A stretch of 64,000 bases of DNA. Source: Streptomyces sp. NBC_00433 (GTDB lineage: Bacteria > Actinomycetota > Actinomycetes > Streptomycetales > Streptomycetaceae). The DNA is taken from NCBI GenBank assembly GCA_036015235.1, contig CP107926.1, positions 6,819,501 to 6,883,500 of the forward strand, written 5' to 3'. This document shows, in pieces, positions 49,423 through 58,512 of this stretch. Below the pieces are notes generated by a model. It did not search any database, was not told the origin of the DNA, and worked only from the letters and a program-made list of their open reading frames with translations. The position numbers and the translations under genes are program-made. Position 1 is the stretch's first letter. Each line of letters opens with the position of its first letter.

Positions 49423-50476
49423 GGCGGGCCTCGACGCCGACGAGATCGGCCTGATCGTCCCCTCGCTGTCCGCCGCGCTGGAGCCGGCGGCCGGCCCGCC
49501 GTGGTGCGCGGGCGCGGTCGTGCTGGCCGGGCGCGGACCGGTGGTGGCCCTGCACGAGGCGGTCGGCTGGGCGGTGCGCTACGGCTCCTACGACGAGCCC
49601 GCCCGGCGCGGGGTGGAGCTGCCGCCCGCCGAGCGCGTACCGATGCGGCCCGACACCGTCTTCGACCTGGCCTCGCTCACCAAGCTCTTCACCGCCGTCG
49701 CCGCGGTCCAGCAGATCCAGGCGGGCGCCCTCGACCCGGACCGCCCGCTGACCGCGTACGTCCCCGGCCTGGTGCCCGGCATCACCCTGCGCCACCTGCT
49801 CACCCACACCTCGGGGCTGCGCCCGGAGCTCCCGCTCTACGAGCTGCCAGGACCCGCGGAGCGGGCCGCCCGGCTCGCCGCCGAGCAGCCGCTCACCGCG
49901 CCGGGCGCCAGGCGCTGCTACTCCGACCTGAACCTGCTGCTCGCCCAGACCGTCCTGGAGCGCGTCACCGGCCGCCCGCTCGACCGCCTCGTCGCCGACG
50001 GCATCACCACCCCCCTCGGCATGGCCTCCACCCGCTTCGCCCCACCCCCCTCCTGGCGGGACCGCACCGCAGCCACCGAGGACCAGCGCCGCCCCTGGGG
50101 CAAACTGGACCGCGGCATGGTGCGCGGCACCGTCCACGACGAGAACGCCCACGCCATGGGCGGGGTCGCCGGCCACGCCGGGCTCTTCTCCACCGCCTGG
50201 GACCTGGCCCTCTTCGCCACCGCCCTGCTCGACGGCACCCTCCCGCTGGCCCCCGGCCTCGGCTTCGAACGCGACCAGCCCTGGTTCATGGGCGCCCTCG
50301 CCGGCCGCGGCGCCCTGGGCCACACCGGCTTCACCGGCACGAGCCTGGTACTCGACCCCGCGTCGGGCGCCTACCTCATCCTGCTGGCCAACACGGTCCA
50401 CCCCGTCCGCCACACCCAGGGCTCCGCCCCCCGCGCCACCGCCGCGACCCACCTGGCTCGGGCGCTGCCGGCGTAG
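49388..50476 (+). CDS. Class C beta-lactamase/serine hydrolase family protein
   Basis: The protein has 362 residues from ATG 49388 (GGAGGAG upstream). The catalytic SxxK is S96-L-T-K99 in FDLASLTKLFTAV, the YxN-like motif is YSDLNLLLAQ, and HTGFTG is the third motif. The RHLLTHTSGL motif also fits. No signal peptide is seen, so it is a cytoplasmic esterase or peptidase-like member, not a secreted penicillin-binding protein. It ends 2 bp from the convergent beta-propeller gene. Confidence 0.88.
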   Translation: MAEPLSRGACPEAGLDADEIGLIVPSLSAALEPAAGPPWCAGAVVLAGRGPVVALHEAVGWAVRYGSYDEPARRGVELPPAERVPMRPDTVFDLASLTKLFTAVAAVQQIQAGALDPDRPLTAYVPGLVPGITLRHLLTHTSGLRPELPLYELPGPAERAARLAAEQPLTAPGARRCYSDLNLLLAQTVLERVTGRPLDRLVADGITTPLGMASTRFAPPPSWRDRTAATEDQRRPWGKLDRGMVRGTVHDENAHAMGGVAGHAGLFSTAWDLALFATALLDGTLPLAPGLGFERDQPWFMGALAGRGALGHTGFTGTSLVLDPASGAYLILLANTVHPVRHTQGSAPRATAATHLARALPA

Positions 50477-50478
50477 AT

Positions 50479-51711
50479 TCAGCGGAAGATGCCCGTGTGC
50501 CCCAGGGAGTAGCGGCCCGGCTGGGGGTAGACGGCGAGGCCGTGGGGGCCCGCGCCGACCGGGATCTTGGCCAGGGTGCGGCCGGTGGCCGTGTCGATGG
50601 CGTAGACCTCGGCGTCGTAGCGGCCGGTCAGCCAGAGGACCTTGCCGTCGGCGGAGACGCCGCCCATGTCGGGGCTGCCGCCGCCGTCGATGTGCCACTT
50701 CGTGGCCAGCTTCCCGGTGGCGAAGTCCAGCAGGGAGACCGAGCCCTCGCCGCGGTTGGTGATGTAGAGGTACTTCGAGTCGCGTGAGACGTACAGGCCG
50801 TGCGCGCCCTTGCCGGTGGGCAGCAGCACCGGTTTGGAGAAGGTGTCGCCGTTCATCGTCCAGACGCCGTTGGCGACCATGTCGGCGATGTACCAGGTGC
50901 GGCCGTCCGGCGAGATCTTGACGTCCTGCGGCATCGCGCCGTCCAGCGACAGCCGCCGCTGGCCGATGATCTTCATCGCGGCGGTGTCGACCTTCAGCAG
51001 CTCGCCGGAGAATTCGCAGGAGACGATGAAGTAGCGGCCGTCCGGCGAGAAGTCGGCGTGGTTCACGCCGTAGCAGTTGACCGGCACGACCTTCTTGACC
51101 GCCATGGTGTGCGCGTCGCGGAAGACCAGCTGGCGGTCGAGCGAGGCCATCACGATCGCGTACCTGCCGTCCGGGGTGAAGTAGAGGTTGTACGGGTCGT
51201 GCACGTCGACCGGCTTGCCGACGTGGCCGTTGGCCGGGTCGATCGGGGTGAGGCTGTTGCCGACGTCGTTGTTGACCCACAGCGTCCTCAGGTCCCAGGA
51301 CGGCACGACGTGCTGCGGCTGGAGCCCCACCGGGATGGTCCTGACCACCTTGTACGTCTTCGGGTCGATGACCGACACGGTGTTGGACTCGGAATTGGGC
51401 ACGTAGACCAGGGACGGGAAGCCGCGCACGACCGGGGACAGTGCGCCCGGCCGGTCGGCCGCGTAGACGTCGTGCTGGTCCAGCAGCGGCGGCATGCCGG
51501 TCAGGCCCGGGTGCGCCGCGGCGGCCAGCCGCTGCACCTTGGCCGCGGCCGCCGCCGCGGCCGCCTGTGCGGCGATCGCCCGCTGGGCGGGGGAGGGGGC
51601 GAGCGACCGGGTGCCGCTGTCGCCGCACCCGGCGGCCAGGACGGCGGCGGCGACGGCGGCGGCGGCGGTGACGGCCGCGCGGCGGCGCAGGGGAGTCAGG
51701 TGACGGCGCAT
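50479..51711 (-). CDS. YncE-like beta-propeller lipoprotein
   Basis: The protein has 410 residues. The N-terminus is a lipoprotein signal (RRRAAVTAAAAVAAAVLAAGCGDS, lipobox LAAGC). An alanine-rich coiled segment follows, then seven or so blades with phrases like VYVPNSESNTVSVIDPKTYKVVRTIPVG, YNLYFTPDGRYAIVMASLDRQ, LYITNRGEGSVSLLDFATGKL, and the end AKIPVGAGPHGLAVYPQPG. YncE-type propellers bind unknown ligands outside the membrane. The start shares one base with the upstream deacetylase-like stop (TGATG), so the two are an operon. Confidence 0.88.
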   Translation of the reverse strand: MRRHLTPLRRRAAVTAAAAVAAAVLAAGCGDSGTRSLAPSPAQRAIAAQAAAAAAAAKVQRLAAAAHPGLTGMPPLLDQHDVYAADRPGALSPVVRGFPSLVYVPNSESNTVSVIDPKTYKVVRTIPVGLQPQHVVPSWDLRTLWVNNDVGNSLTPIDPANGHVGKPVDVHDPYNLYFTPDGRYAIVMASLDRQLVFRDAHTMAVKKVVPVNCYGVNHADFSPDGRYFIVSCEFSGELLKVDTAAMKIIGQRRLSLDGAMPQDVKISPDGRTWYIADMVANGVWTMNGDTFSKPVLLPTGKGAHGLYVSRDSKYLYITNRGEGSVSLLDFATGKLATKWHIDGGGSPDMGGVSADGKVLWLTGRYDAEVYAIDTATGRTLAKIPVGAGPHGLAVYPQPGRYSLGHTGIFR

Positions 51712-52481
51712 CAGGTCAGCAGCTCCGAGGTCGTGACCGCGCGCAGACCGCGGCGGTGCAGGTCGTCGAGGATCCCGGGCAGCGCGGCGACGGTGCCGGC
51801 GTGCCCGAAGTGCAGCGAGACCACAGAGCCCGGCCCGGCCTGCGCGGCCACGGCGGAACGGACCGCCTCCGCGCCGGGGTCGGTGTAGTCCAGCGGGTCC
51901 ACGTCGTACGACAGCAGGTGCGCGTAGCCCGCCTTCTTCGCGAGCGAGACCACCAGCGGCGTCGTCAGCCGCGCCTGCGACGGCCGGAACCACCGGCCGT
52001 GCGTGCCGGTCAGCTGCCGCAGCCGGCTGGCGCAGCCCTCGATCTCGGCGGTGGCGGCAGCGGCGTCCATGGCGCCGATGTCGCCGTGCGTCTGAGTGTG
52101 GTTCCCCAGTTCGTGCCCGCCCGCCAGCACGCGGGCGGCGAGCTTCGGATACGCGTCGAGCCAGTCGCCCACGGCCAGTACGGTGATCCGCGCGCCGCCC
52201 CGCTCGGCCGCCGCCAGCAAGGCCTCCGCCTCGTCCGGGTCGCCCTGGCCGTGGAAGGTGAGCGCCAGTTGCGGGCGGGTCCGCGGGCCGTGCTCGATCT
52301 GGTCCGGCAGGCCGGGGGGCAGCGCGGCCGCCGTCGGGGCGGGGGCGCCGGTCGGCGCCGCGGCCGCGGGTGGCGGCAGCGCGGGGTCCGCCCCGGCGTG
52401 GGCGGCCTTGCCGGCTGTGCAGCCGGACAGCAGCGCCCCGGAGGCGGTCGCCTGGAGGAGGTTGCGGCGAGAGATCGACAT
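51711..52481 (-). CDS. NodB-type polysaccharide deacetylase-like lipoprotein
   Basis: The protein has 256 residues from ATG 52481; GTG 52490 is also in frame. The N-terminus reads MSISRRNLLQATASGALLSGC, a twin-arginine signal with lipobox, so it is exported by Tat and lipidated. The NodB domain keeps the metal-binding HELGNHTQTH (motif 2) and WFRPSQARLT (motif 3). Motif 1 is LTFHGQGDP, not TFDDG, so the first catalytic aspartate is changed. Activity may be altered or absent. It is first in an operon with the beta-propeller lipoprotein. Confidence 0.85.
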   Translation of the reverse strand: MSISRRNLLQATASGALLSGCTAGKAAHAGADPALPPPAAAAPTGAPAPTAAALPPGLPDQIEHGPRTRPQLALTFHGQGDPDEAEALLAAAERGGARITVLAVGDWLDAYPKLAARVLAGGHELGNHTQTHGDIGAMDAAAATAEIEGCASRLRQLTGTHGRWFRPSQARLTTPLVVSLAKKAGYAHLLSYDVDPLDYTDPGAEAVRSAVAAQAGPGSVVSLHFGHAGTVAALPGILDDLHRRGLRAVTTSELLT

Positions 52482-52589
52482 CGGCGCCACTTTAAGTCGT
52501 AATGTCTGATTTATCGCCCCGAGGTGGGTGGGGATCCCACGAATGCCGTATCGGCAGGGGCGGCACCCCTGCCATCATTGGGCCTCGCC

Positions 52590-53060
52590 CCCACGGCGCG
52601 GTCCGGCACCCCAGCCCGCGCCCGGCTGCCCGGTCCGGTGCCCTCCGCGGAGGGCGGCGCCCTCCAGGGGCGCGGGGAACTGCGCGCGCGACCAGCCACG
52701 ACCGTCGTGTGGCGACGCACCGCAACCACCCCAGGGGCGCGGGGAACGGCGCGACCAGCCCCCACCGGGGCGCGGGTCGCCATCGTCCGAAAGGGGCTGT
52801 TCGGTCCGCTCCGGACCACCGGCGGGTGGTGGGTTGCCCGCGCCCACGCGGCGTCAGCCGCAGATCAGATGCGGCCCCGCGCCCCTGGGGGTGCCCGCTG
52901 CGGCGGGCGGCGGCCACCGGGGGCGCGGGGAACGGCGCGACCAGCCGTCGGCAAGGTGCACGTCGTCACCGTGCGAAAGCGGCTGTCCGGTCCGTGCCGG
53001 ACCACCGGCCGGTGGTGGGCTGAGCGCACCCCTGGTGGTGCCCTCCGCGGCAGGCGGGGG
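52590..53060. repeat. Composite dispersed repeat region, copies 2-4
   Basis: The unit AGGGGCGCGGGGAAC(C/T)... followed by GCGCGACCAGCC appears near 52666, 52733 and 52919. The region also contains the (G/C)GAAAG-GGGCTG and CCCACGCGGCGTCAGCCGC blocks that occur at 46.3-46.4 kb. No gene is supported between the deacetylase-like start and the CDP-alcohol phosphotransferase gene. Confidence 0.8.
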
Positions 53061-53084
53061 TGGTTTCGGATGGAGGAGAGAGCA

Positions 53085-53849
53085 GTGGGGAGCCACTTGA
53101 CATCGGCACCGCAGGAACCCGCGGGCCTGGCGCCCGCAGCGCGGGGGATGGGGTACGGGGAGGCGTTGCGGCGGCTCGCGGGGGCGCAGAAGGGCGCCAA
53201 GGGCGTGTCGTTGTACTCGCGGTACGTGAACCGGCCCGCCGGCCGCGTGCTCGCCGCGGGGGCGTACCGCGCGGGGTTGACGCCCAACCAGGTGACCCTG
53301 GTGAGCGCGGCCTTCAGCGGCAGCGGCATCGCCGCGCTCGCGGCGCTGGCGCCGTCGTGGGGGCTGGCGGTCGCGGTGTGGGGGGCGCTCGTCGTCGGGT
53401 TCGCCTTCGACTCGGCCGACGGGCAGCTCGCCCGGCTGCTCGGGGCGGGCGGGCCCGCGGGGGAGTGGCTGGACCACGTCGTGGACTGCGCGAAGATCAC
53501 CGCGCTGCACGCGGCCGTGCTGATCACCTTCTACCGGCACTTCGCCCTGCCGGGCGACGGCTGGCTGCTGCTCCCGCTGGGCTTCCAGCTGGCCGCCGTG
53601 ATGATCTTCTTCGGCGGCCTGCTCGCCGACAAGCTCAAGCCCAAGGCCCAGGCCAAGGCGGCCGCCCCGTCACGGCTGCGCGCCGTCGCCCTGCTCCCGG
53701 TCGACTACGGGGTCTTCTGCGCCGTCTTCCTGCTGCTCGGCAGCCAGGACGCCTTCCGCTACGCCTACCTCGTGCTCTTCGCGGTGCACGCCGTCTTCCT
53801 CGCGGCCTTCCTCACCAAGTGGTTCAGGGAGATCCGGCTCGCCTCGTGA
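53085..53849 (+). CDS. CDP-alcohol phosphatidyltransferase family protein
   Basis: The protein has 254 residues, taking GTG 53085, eight bases after GGAGG; the ATG at 53070 is in frame but overlaps that ribosome site. The family signature is complete: DSADGQLARLLGAGGPAGEWLDHVVD. It has five to six transmembrane helices (for example WGLAVAVWGALVVGFAFD and WLLLPLGFQLAAVMIFFGGLL). It transfers a phosphoalcohol from a CDP-alcohol in phospholipid or related membrane-lipid synthesis. The exact acceptor is unknown. Confidence 0.9.
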   Translation: MGSHLTSAPQEPAGLAPAARGMGYGEALRRLAGAQKGAKGVSLYSRYVNRPAGRVLAAGAYRAGLTPNQVTLVSAAFSGSGIAALAALAPSWGLAVAVWGALVVGFAFDSADGQLARLLGAGGPAGEWLDHVVDCAKITALHAAVLITFYRHFALPGDGWLLLPLGFQLAAVMIFFGGLLADKLKPKAQAKAAAPSRLRAVALLPVDYGVFCAVFLLLGSQDAFRYAYLVLFAVHAVFLAAFLTKWFREIRLAS

Positions 53850-53868
53850 CCGCCGGCCGCGCGCGGCG

Positions 53869-54741
53869 TCAGCCCGTACCGGCGTCGAGGTGCCGTTCGA
53901 GGTCCTCCCACAGGTAGGTCTGGGTGAAGCCGGGCTCGGACAGGCCCGCCTCGCGGGCCTCCCGCTCGGTCAGCGGGCGCAGCCGCCCGGCGGCGGTCTC
54001 GGCCGCGCCGTGCGGCCCGAGGTTCGGGCGGTCCGCGCGCGGCGGGTGGAGGATCTCCGGCTCGGCGAAGGCGGCGGGCAGGTCGTCGTCGTGGCCGATG
54101 GTGGGCCAGCGGCCGGATCGTACGGCCTCGTCGTCGGCGTAGAGCGGGGTCGGGACGGGGGCCGGGTGGTGGGCGGCGGAGACCGGTTTGAGCGGGTGGG
54201 TGCCTTCGAACAGGCCGAAGGCGGTGCCGAAGTCGTCGCGGGCGAGCACGACGGCCAGGTGGTGCGCGCCGTCCGCGGCCGGGATCGCGACGACGTCGCC
54301 CGGGGCGGGGCGCCTGCGGGGCTTCGCCGCGGGCGCGGTGACGCCCTTGAGGCCAGACGCCCCCTCGGCCGCCCGCGGTCCGGCGGCGGCCAGGCCGCGG
54401 GCGACCAGGTCCGCGAGGTCGCCGAGGGCGGGTCTGGCGCCGTGCGCGTCGGCCAGGCCGTCGGCCAGGGCGGAGAGGACGTCCCCGGCGTCGGCGTAGA
54501 CGCTGTCGTCCAGCTCGCCGGCACGGGACGCGGCGGGGCCGCGCGGGCGCGGGCGCGGGGTGAGGACGACGGGGACCGGTACGTCCCCGGCGAGCCGGTC
54601 GCGCAGCGATCCGGCGCCCCAGCCGAGGACTTCCAGAAGTTCGGCAACGGTCGGCGGCCTGCCCAGCGCGGCCGCGATCTCCCGGCCCAGCCGGGTGAGC
54701 TCGCGGGCCGCCGTCTCGTCGAGACCACCGTCGTCGGGCAT
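53869..54741 (-). CDS. Imm26-like immunity protein
   Basis: The protein has 290 residues from ATG 54741, starting 8 bp after the toxin stop on the same strand. Residues 1-140 include a helical N-terminal region (RELTRLGREIAAALGRPPTVAELLEVLGWGAGSL). The central part PGDVVAIPAADGAHHLAVVLARDDFGTAFGLFEGTHPL resembles the start of Imm26-type immunity domains (GDVFAIPL...). The remainder is a second half with Pro/acid motifs (GRWPTIGHDDDLPAAF) and no membrane part. Position downstream of a polymorphic toxin strongly supports an immunity role. Confidence 0.72.
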   Translation of the reverse strand: MPDDGGLDETAARELTRLGREIAAALGRPPTVAELLEVLGWGAGSLRDRLAGDVPVPVVLTPRPRPRGPAASRAGELDDSVYADAGDVLSALADGLADAHGARPALGDLADLVARGLAAAGPRAAEGASGLKGVTAPAAKPRRRPAPGDVVAIPAADGAHHLAVVLARDDFGTAFGLFEGTHPLKPVSAAHHPAPVPTPLYADDEAVRSGRWPTIGHDDDLPAAFAEPEILHPPRADRPNLGPHGAAETAAGRLRPLTEREAREAGLSEPGFTQTYLWEDLERHLDAGTG

Positions 54742-54749
54742 GTGTGCAC

Positions 54750-57700
54750 CTATCCGCAGTTGGACTTGAGCTGCTCGGCCTCGCGATATTCGGGCTCTTT
54801 GGACTGGGCCAGCGGCCGCTGGATGTTCCCGCGCCTGCCCTCCGGGCTGTTGCGGCCGATCACCAGGCCGTTCTTGAGCGCGGTGCGCACTTCCATCAGC
54901 CTGGCCTCGAAATACTCCCGGGTCCCGGCCTCGAAGACGAGGCGGTCGCCGTTGGCGAAGTCGAAGCGGTTCCCGTTGGCGCCGTGCCGGCGCATGAGGC
55001 CGGCGGCCGTCTCGCCCGGCCCGCACATGCCCGAATAGTAGATCCTCCCGGTCGCGTCGGTGAGGACGTAGTTGCGGTAGCCGGGGCGGCGCAGATAGGC
55101 CAGCCGGGTCTTGGTGATGTTGTGGACCAGGACGGCGAGGGCGCCGACGAAGTAGCACTCCGCGTCCTCGACGCCGAAGTTGTACGTCGTCTCCGGCTCG
55201 TCCAGGTCCACGCGGGTGACCGTGCGGACGACCGCCGCGCCGCCGTCGCGCCGCAGCAGCGCCGTGCCCGGCAGGAGCTCGTCGGCCTTGGTCCAGGCGC
55301 CGGTCGACGCGTCCAGGAACGGGTGCCCCGGTGTGGCCCGCAGCGTCTCGGAGCCGACGCCGACGTCCACCCACCGGGTGGTGCTGCCCCTGGTGACGCC
55401 CAGCACCCGCCGTACCACCACCCGCCCGGCCGCGAGGTCGTAGGCGTACACCCGCTGTCCCGGGCGGACGTCCTCGACGGCACGGGGTCCTGCCGGGGTG
55501 GCGACAGGTGTCCCGGCGGCGAAGCACAGGCCCACGTCGAGGTCCGGCTCGCCGGCCCGTGCCGGTTCGTGCCCGTCCTCGATGTGGACGTCGTCGTCGG
55601 TGACGCCCTCGGGAATCCGCTCCTCCGGCCCTGCCCGGCCGCCCGGGTCGGTGTCCTGGTCGTTGGCCGGGTCGTTCGTCCTGGGTTTGGCGTTCTCCTC
55701 GTCGGCGGGCACCGCGGTCCTCGTCTTCGGAGCGGCGGGCGGCGGCTCGACCGCTTTGCCGCCGCGGGCCGCCCTGCGTACGCGCTCGCCCACCGCGCTC
55801 AGGGCGCGGCCCAGCGCGGGGAAGCGTCTGAGCAGCGCCTTCACCGCGGACGACGCGGCGGCGCCGAGCAGCAGCAGCGCGATCATGAGGGCGGAGGCGA
55901 TGGACGAGTCGGCGATGCGGCCGTAGTCGGTCTCGTTCTCCTCCTGCGGCACCGGGACGGGGCTGCGTCCCGACAGGTTGGACGCCGACTTGAGGATCGT
56001 GGCGACCTGCAGCGCCAGGTCGGTGGCGATGACGGCGGTGCCGATGCCGACCAGCGCCGCCTCGCCGGCCACCGGGGTGCCGAAGACCGACACGATGACG
56101 AAGACCGCCAGCGAGGCCTGCGCCACGATCGAGGCGGCGACCGCGACCAGCTCCCGCCCGACGCCGAGGACGTGGTCCCAGCCCTCGCTGCTGCGACCGG
56201 CCTTGAAGGCCTCCCAGGACGCGACGATCTCGTCCCACATCACCGGCAGGTGCCGGTAGACGGCGACACCGGGGACCAGCGCCTCGAACAGGCCGTCCTT
56301 GACCACCTCCCACCAGTTCTCCCTGAGGTAGTCGGCGCGGGCCGCCAGGTGGTCCTTGACGCCGTCCCAGTGCGTCGGCTCGGCCGTGTCGGCCACGGCC
56401 GCCTGCCGCTGTACGGCCGCCTGCCGCTGTACGGCCGGGGCGCCGCCGACCGCTGCCTGCGTCGTGCCGAGCCGGGGGGCCACGTGCTCGGCCAGCACCC
56501 CTTCCAGCAGGCCCGGCACCTTCGCGACCATGTCGCCGACGGCGGCCTTCGTCCCCTCCACCGCGGCCATCGGGTCGCGCACGATCGACATCAGCGCGGA
56601 GAGCGCGTTGTCGGCCATGAGCCGCAGGAACATCCGGACGGCTTCCGCCGCCTCCCTCACCTTCCTGACCGCCGCGTCCGCCGCCCGCCAGGCCGCGACG
56701 AGCCTGGCCTTCAGGGCGGAGGCCAGCGCGGCGACCCTGGCCCGCAGCCGCGCCACCAGGCCCGTGACGGCCGTCGCGAGCCTGCGGGCCAGGGCGTTGA
56801 CGCGGGCGAGGCCCGCCTGGACGCGATCGCGCATCCAGGCCCCGGCCTCGCGTGCGGCACCGACCAGGCGCGCGCCGACCGCACGGGCGGCCGCGGCGAT
56901 CTGCCCGGCGAAGGCCCGGATCCGGTCGCGTACGTAGGCCTGGGCGGCGTCCAGCAGGCCGTTGACGCGGTCGCGGACCGCCGACGCGATGGAGGTGACC
57001 GCGTCCCGGGCGTCGCTCCACCAGCTGCGCTGGACCGGCGCGCTCGCGCCGCCGTCGGTGCCCGCGCCCTTCCCGGCCAGTTCGGCGTCCGCCTGCGACC
57101 TGGCCTGGGCCATCCGCGTCGAAATCTCGCCGCCGGCGCCCCCGGCAAGGGCGTTGGCGGTGCCGGAGAAGTCGGTGACGGCCGCGGCGCCGGCGGCCTG
57201 CGTGGCGTCACGGCGTTCGGCGACGGCCGCGGACGTGGCGGCCCTTTCCTCGACCTGCGCGGCTGTCGCGGTCCGCTGCTCGGCCAGGACGGCGGCGTCG
57301 GAGGCCGCGCAGTGCGCGGCGGCCTCGGCGTCGTGGACGGCGGTCGCCGCCTGCGCCTGCGCCGACGCCTCGGCGAGCGCGGCCTGCAGCGCGGGACCGC
57401 GGGCCGCCGTCAGCTCACGTGCCACCTCCGGCTCCAGAGCGGGCGCGGCGGGCGCGGCGGGCGCGGCGGGCAGGCCCGCGACGTCGGCCGCCAGCGGGGT
57501 GCGCGGGAGGGCGGCGGCCGGCTCGGTCGGGGCGAGCGCGGTGGCGCCGAAGTCCCCGGCGATCACGGCGGCGGCGCTCGTGGCGACCCCGCCGAGCTGC
57601 TCGGACGCGGATCCGGCGATCGCGGCGACCTGCGCGGGGTCGGGGGCCGCTCCGGGCGTGACGGCCGGTGCCGGGGCCACGGGGGGCGGGGCGGCGGTCG

Positions 57701-58256
57701 GGGCCGCGGCGGGGGTGGCGGTGGCCAGGCCGGTCGGCATGACGCCCTGCGGGAGGGCCGCGGTGCCCGCCGCCGCGACGTCGGTGAGGATTCCGGGCAG
57801 GCGGCCGGCGGCGGCGCCGAGGGCCGCGGCGGCGTCGAGCGGTGACGGGGTGGGGGTGAGGAATTCCGGCCCGCCCGAGCCCGCGGGCGCCGCGGTGGAC
57901 GGCACCGCGGACTGCGGGCCCGCGGACGGCGGTCCGGAGTGGCCGGGCGGCGGGGCGACCACCGGTGCGGCCGGGGCGGGAGCCGCCACGGGCGGTACCG
58001 GCAGCCCCGCCTGGCCGCCCCCCGAACTCCCCGAAACGAGCCTGGACACCGCGCGGTTGCCGACCGCGCGCTGGAGCCGCAGCATCGCCGCGGCGGGCGT
58101 CCCCGACGGCCTCGGCGTCCTGGCGCCCACGGCCGCCCCGGGCGGCTTCGCGGCCTTGGCCTCCGCGGCCGTCAGCGGCGGTTTCGCGGCGGTGGCATGG
58201 GCGTCTCGTCCCGCGAGCGGTTGCCGGTCGGGGGACTCGCCGTGGTCGTGGGTCAT
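54750..58256 (-). CDS. Polymorphic toxin with eCIS-type N-terminus and Hint domain
   Basis: The protein has 1168 residues. Residues about 55-72 (LRLQRAVGNRAVSRLV) match the LQRxxGNRAV motif of extracellular contractile injection system (eCIS)-associated proteins. Disordered Ala/Pro-rich and amphipathic alanine/arginine helices follow to about 640. A membrane-inserting region follows (WWEVVKDGLFEALVPGVAVYRHLPVMWDEI...AVFVIVSVFGTPVAGEAALVGIGTAVIA). Residues 910-1046 are a Hint domain: C911 in LCFAAGTPV, TPGHPF, and the terminal VHN. The last 122 residues are the toxin domain; YRNYVLTDATGRIYYSG looks GIY-YIG-like, with E in EARLMEV as a candidate catalytic residue. Immunity gene next. Confidence 0.85.
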   Translation of the reverse strand: MTHDHGESPDRQPLAGRDAHATAAKPPLTAAEAKAAKPPGAAVGARTPRPSGTPAAAMLRLQRAVGNRAVSRLVSGSSGGGQAGLPVPPVAAPAPAAPVVAPPPGHSGPPSAGPQSAVPSTAAPAGSGGPEFLTPTPSPLDAAAALGAAAGRLPGILTDVAAAGTAALPQGVMPTGLATATPAAAPTAAPPPVAPAPAVTPGAAPDPAQVAAIAGSASEQLGGVATSAAAVIAGDFGATALAPTEPAAALPRTPLAADVAGLPAAPAAPAAPALEPEVARELTAARGPALQAALAEASAQAQAATAVHDAEAAAHCAASDAAVLAEQRTATAAQVEERAATSAAVAERRDATQAAGAAAVTDFSGTANALAGGAGGEISTRMAQARSQADAELAGKGAGTDGGASAPVQRSWWSDARDAVTSIASAVRDRVNGLLDAAQAYVRDRIRAFAGQIAAAARAVGARLVGAAREAGAWMRDRVQAGLARVNALARRLATAVTGLVARLRARVAALASALKARLVAAWRAADAAVRKVREAAEAVRMFLRLMADNALSALMSIVRDPMAAVEGTKAAVGDMVAKVPGLLEGVLAEHVAPRLGTTQAAVGGAPAVQRQAAVQRQAAVADTAEPTHWDGVKDHLAARADYLRENWWEVVKDGLFEALVPGVAVYRHLPVMWDEIVASWEAFKAGRSSEGWDHVLGVGRELVAVAASIVAQASLAVFVIVSVFGTPVAGEAALVGIGTAVIATDLALQVATILKSASNLSGRSPVPVPQEENETDYGRIADSSIASALMIALLLLGAAASSAVKALLRRFPALGRALSAVGERVRRAARGGKAVEPPPAAPKTRTAVPADEENAKPRTNDPANDQDTDPGGRAGPEERIPEGVTDDDVHIEDGHEPARAGEPDLDVGLCFAAGTPVATPAGPRAVEDVRPGQRVYAYDLAAGRVVVRRVLGVTRGSTTRWVDVGVGSETLRATPGHPFLDASTGAWTKADELLPGTALLRRDGGAAVVRTVTRVDLDEPETTYNFGVEDAECYFVGALAVLVHNITKTRLAYLRRPGYRNYVLTDATGRIYYSGMCGPGETAAGLMRRHGANGNRFDFANGDRLVFEAGTREYFEARLMEVRTALKNGLVIGRNSPEGRRGNIQRPLAQSKEPEYREAEQLKSNCG

Positions 58257-58512
58257 CCCCCTGCCCTGGGCCGACTCCGCCGGACCTGTCGCACGCTGTC
58301 GCCCATGTGCCTGGCACCTCGCAGCAACTCATCGGCCATGAAGGGCATGTTCGGGCCAAATTTCGTCCAGCGAGGCCGTCGCGGCAAGGCCGCGCAAGCG
58401 CGGGTTCGGGCAGCCGCCACGGCCCGAACGGGCAGACCCCGGGGCAGCACCCCGCCGCCGCCCCGCGCGCAGGTGTGTCGCGACGGGCGGCGGAAGTCCC
58501 CCTCGGCGGCCG

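Noticed and set aside
54742..57021. Long minus-strand extension of the immunity frame (1050 residues)
   Set aside because: It is a shadow of the toxin gene; the domain and ribosome site start at 54741.
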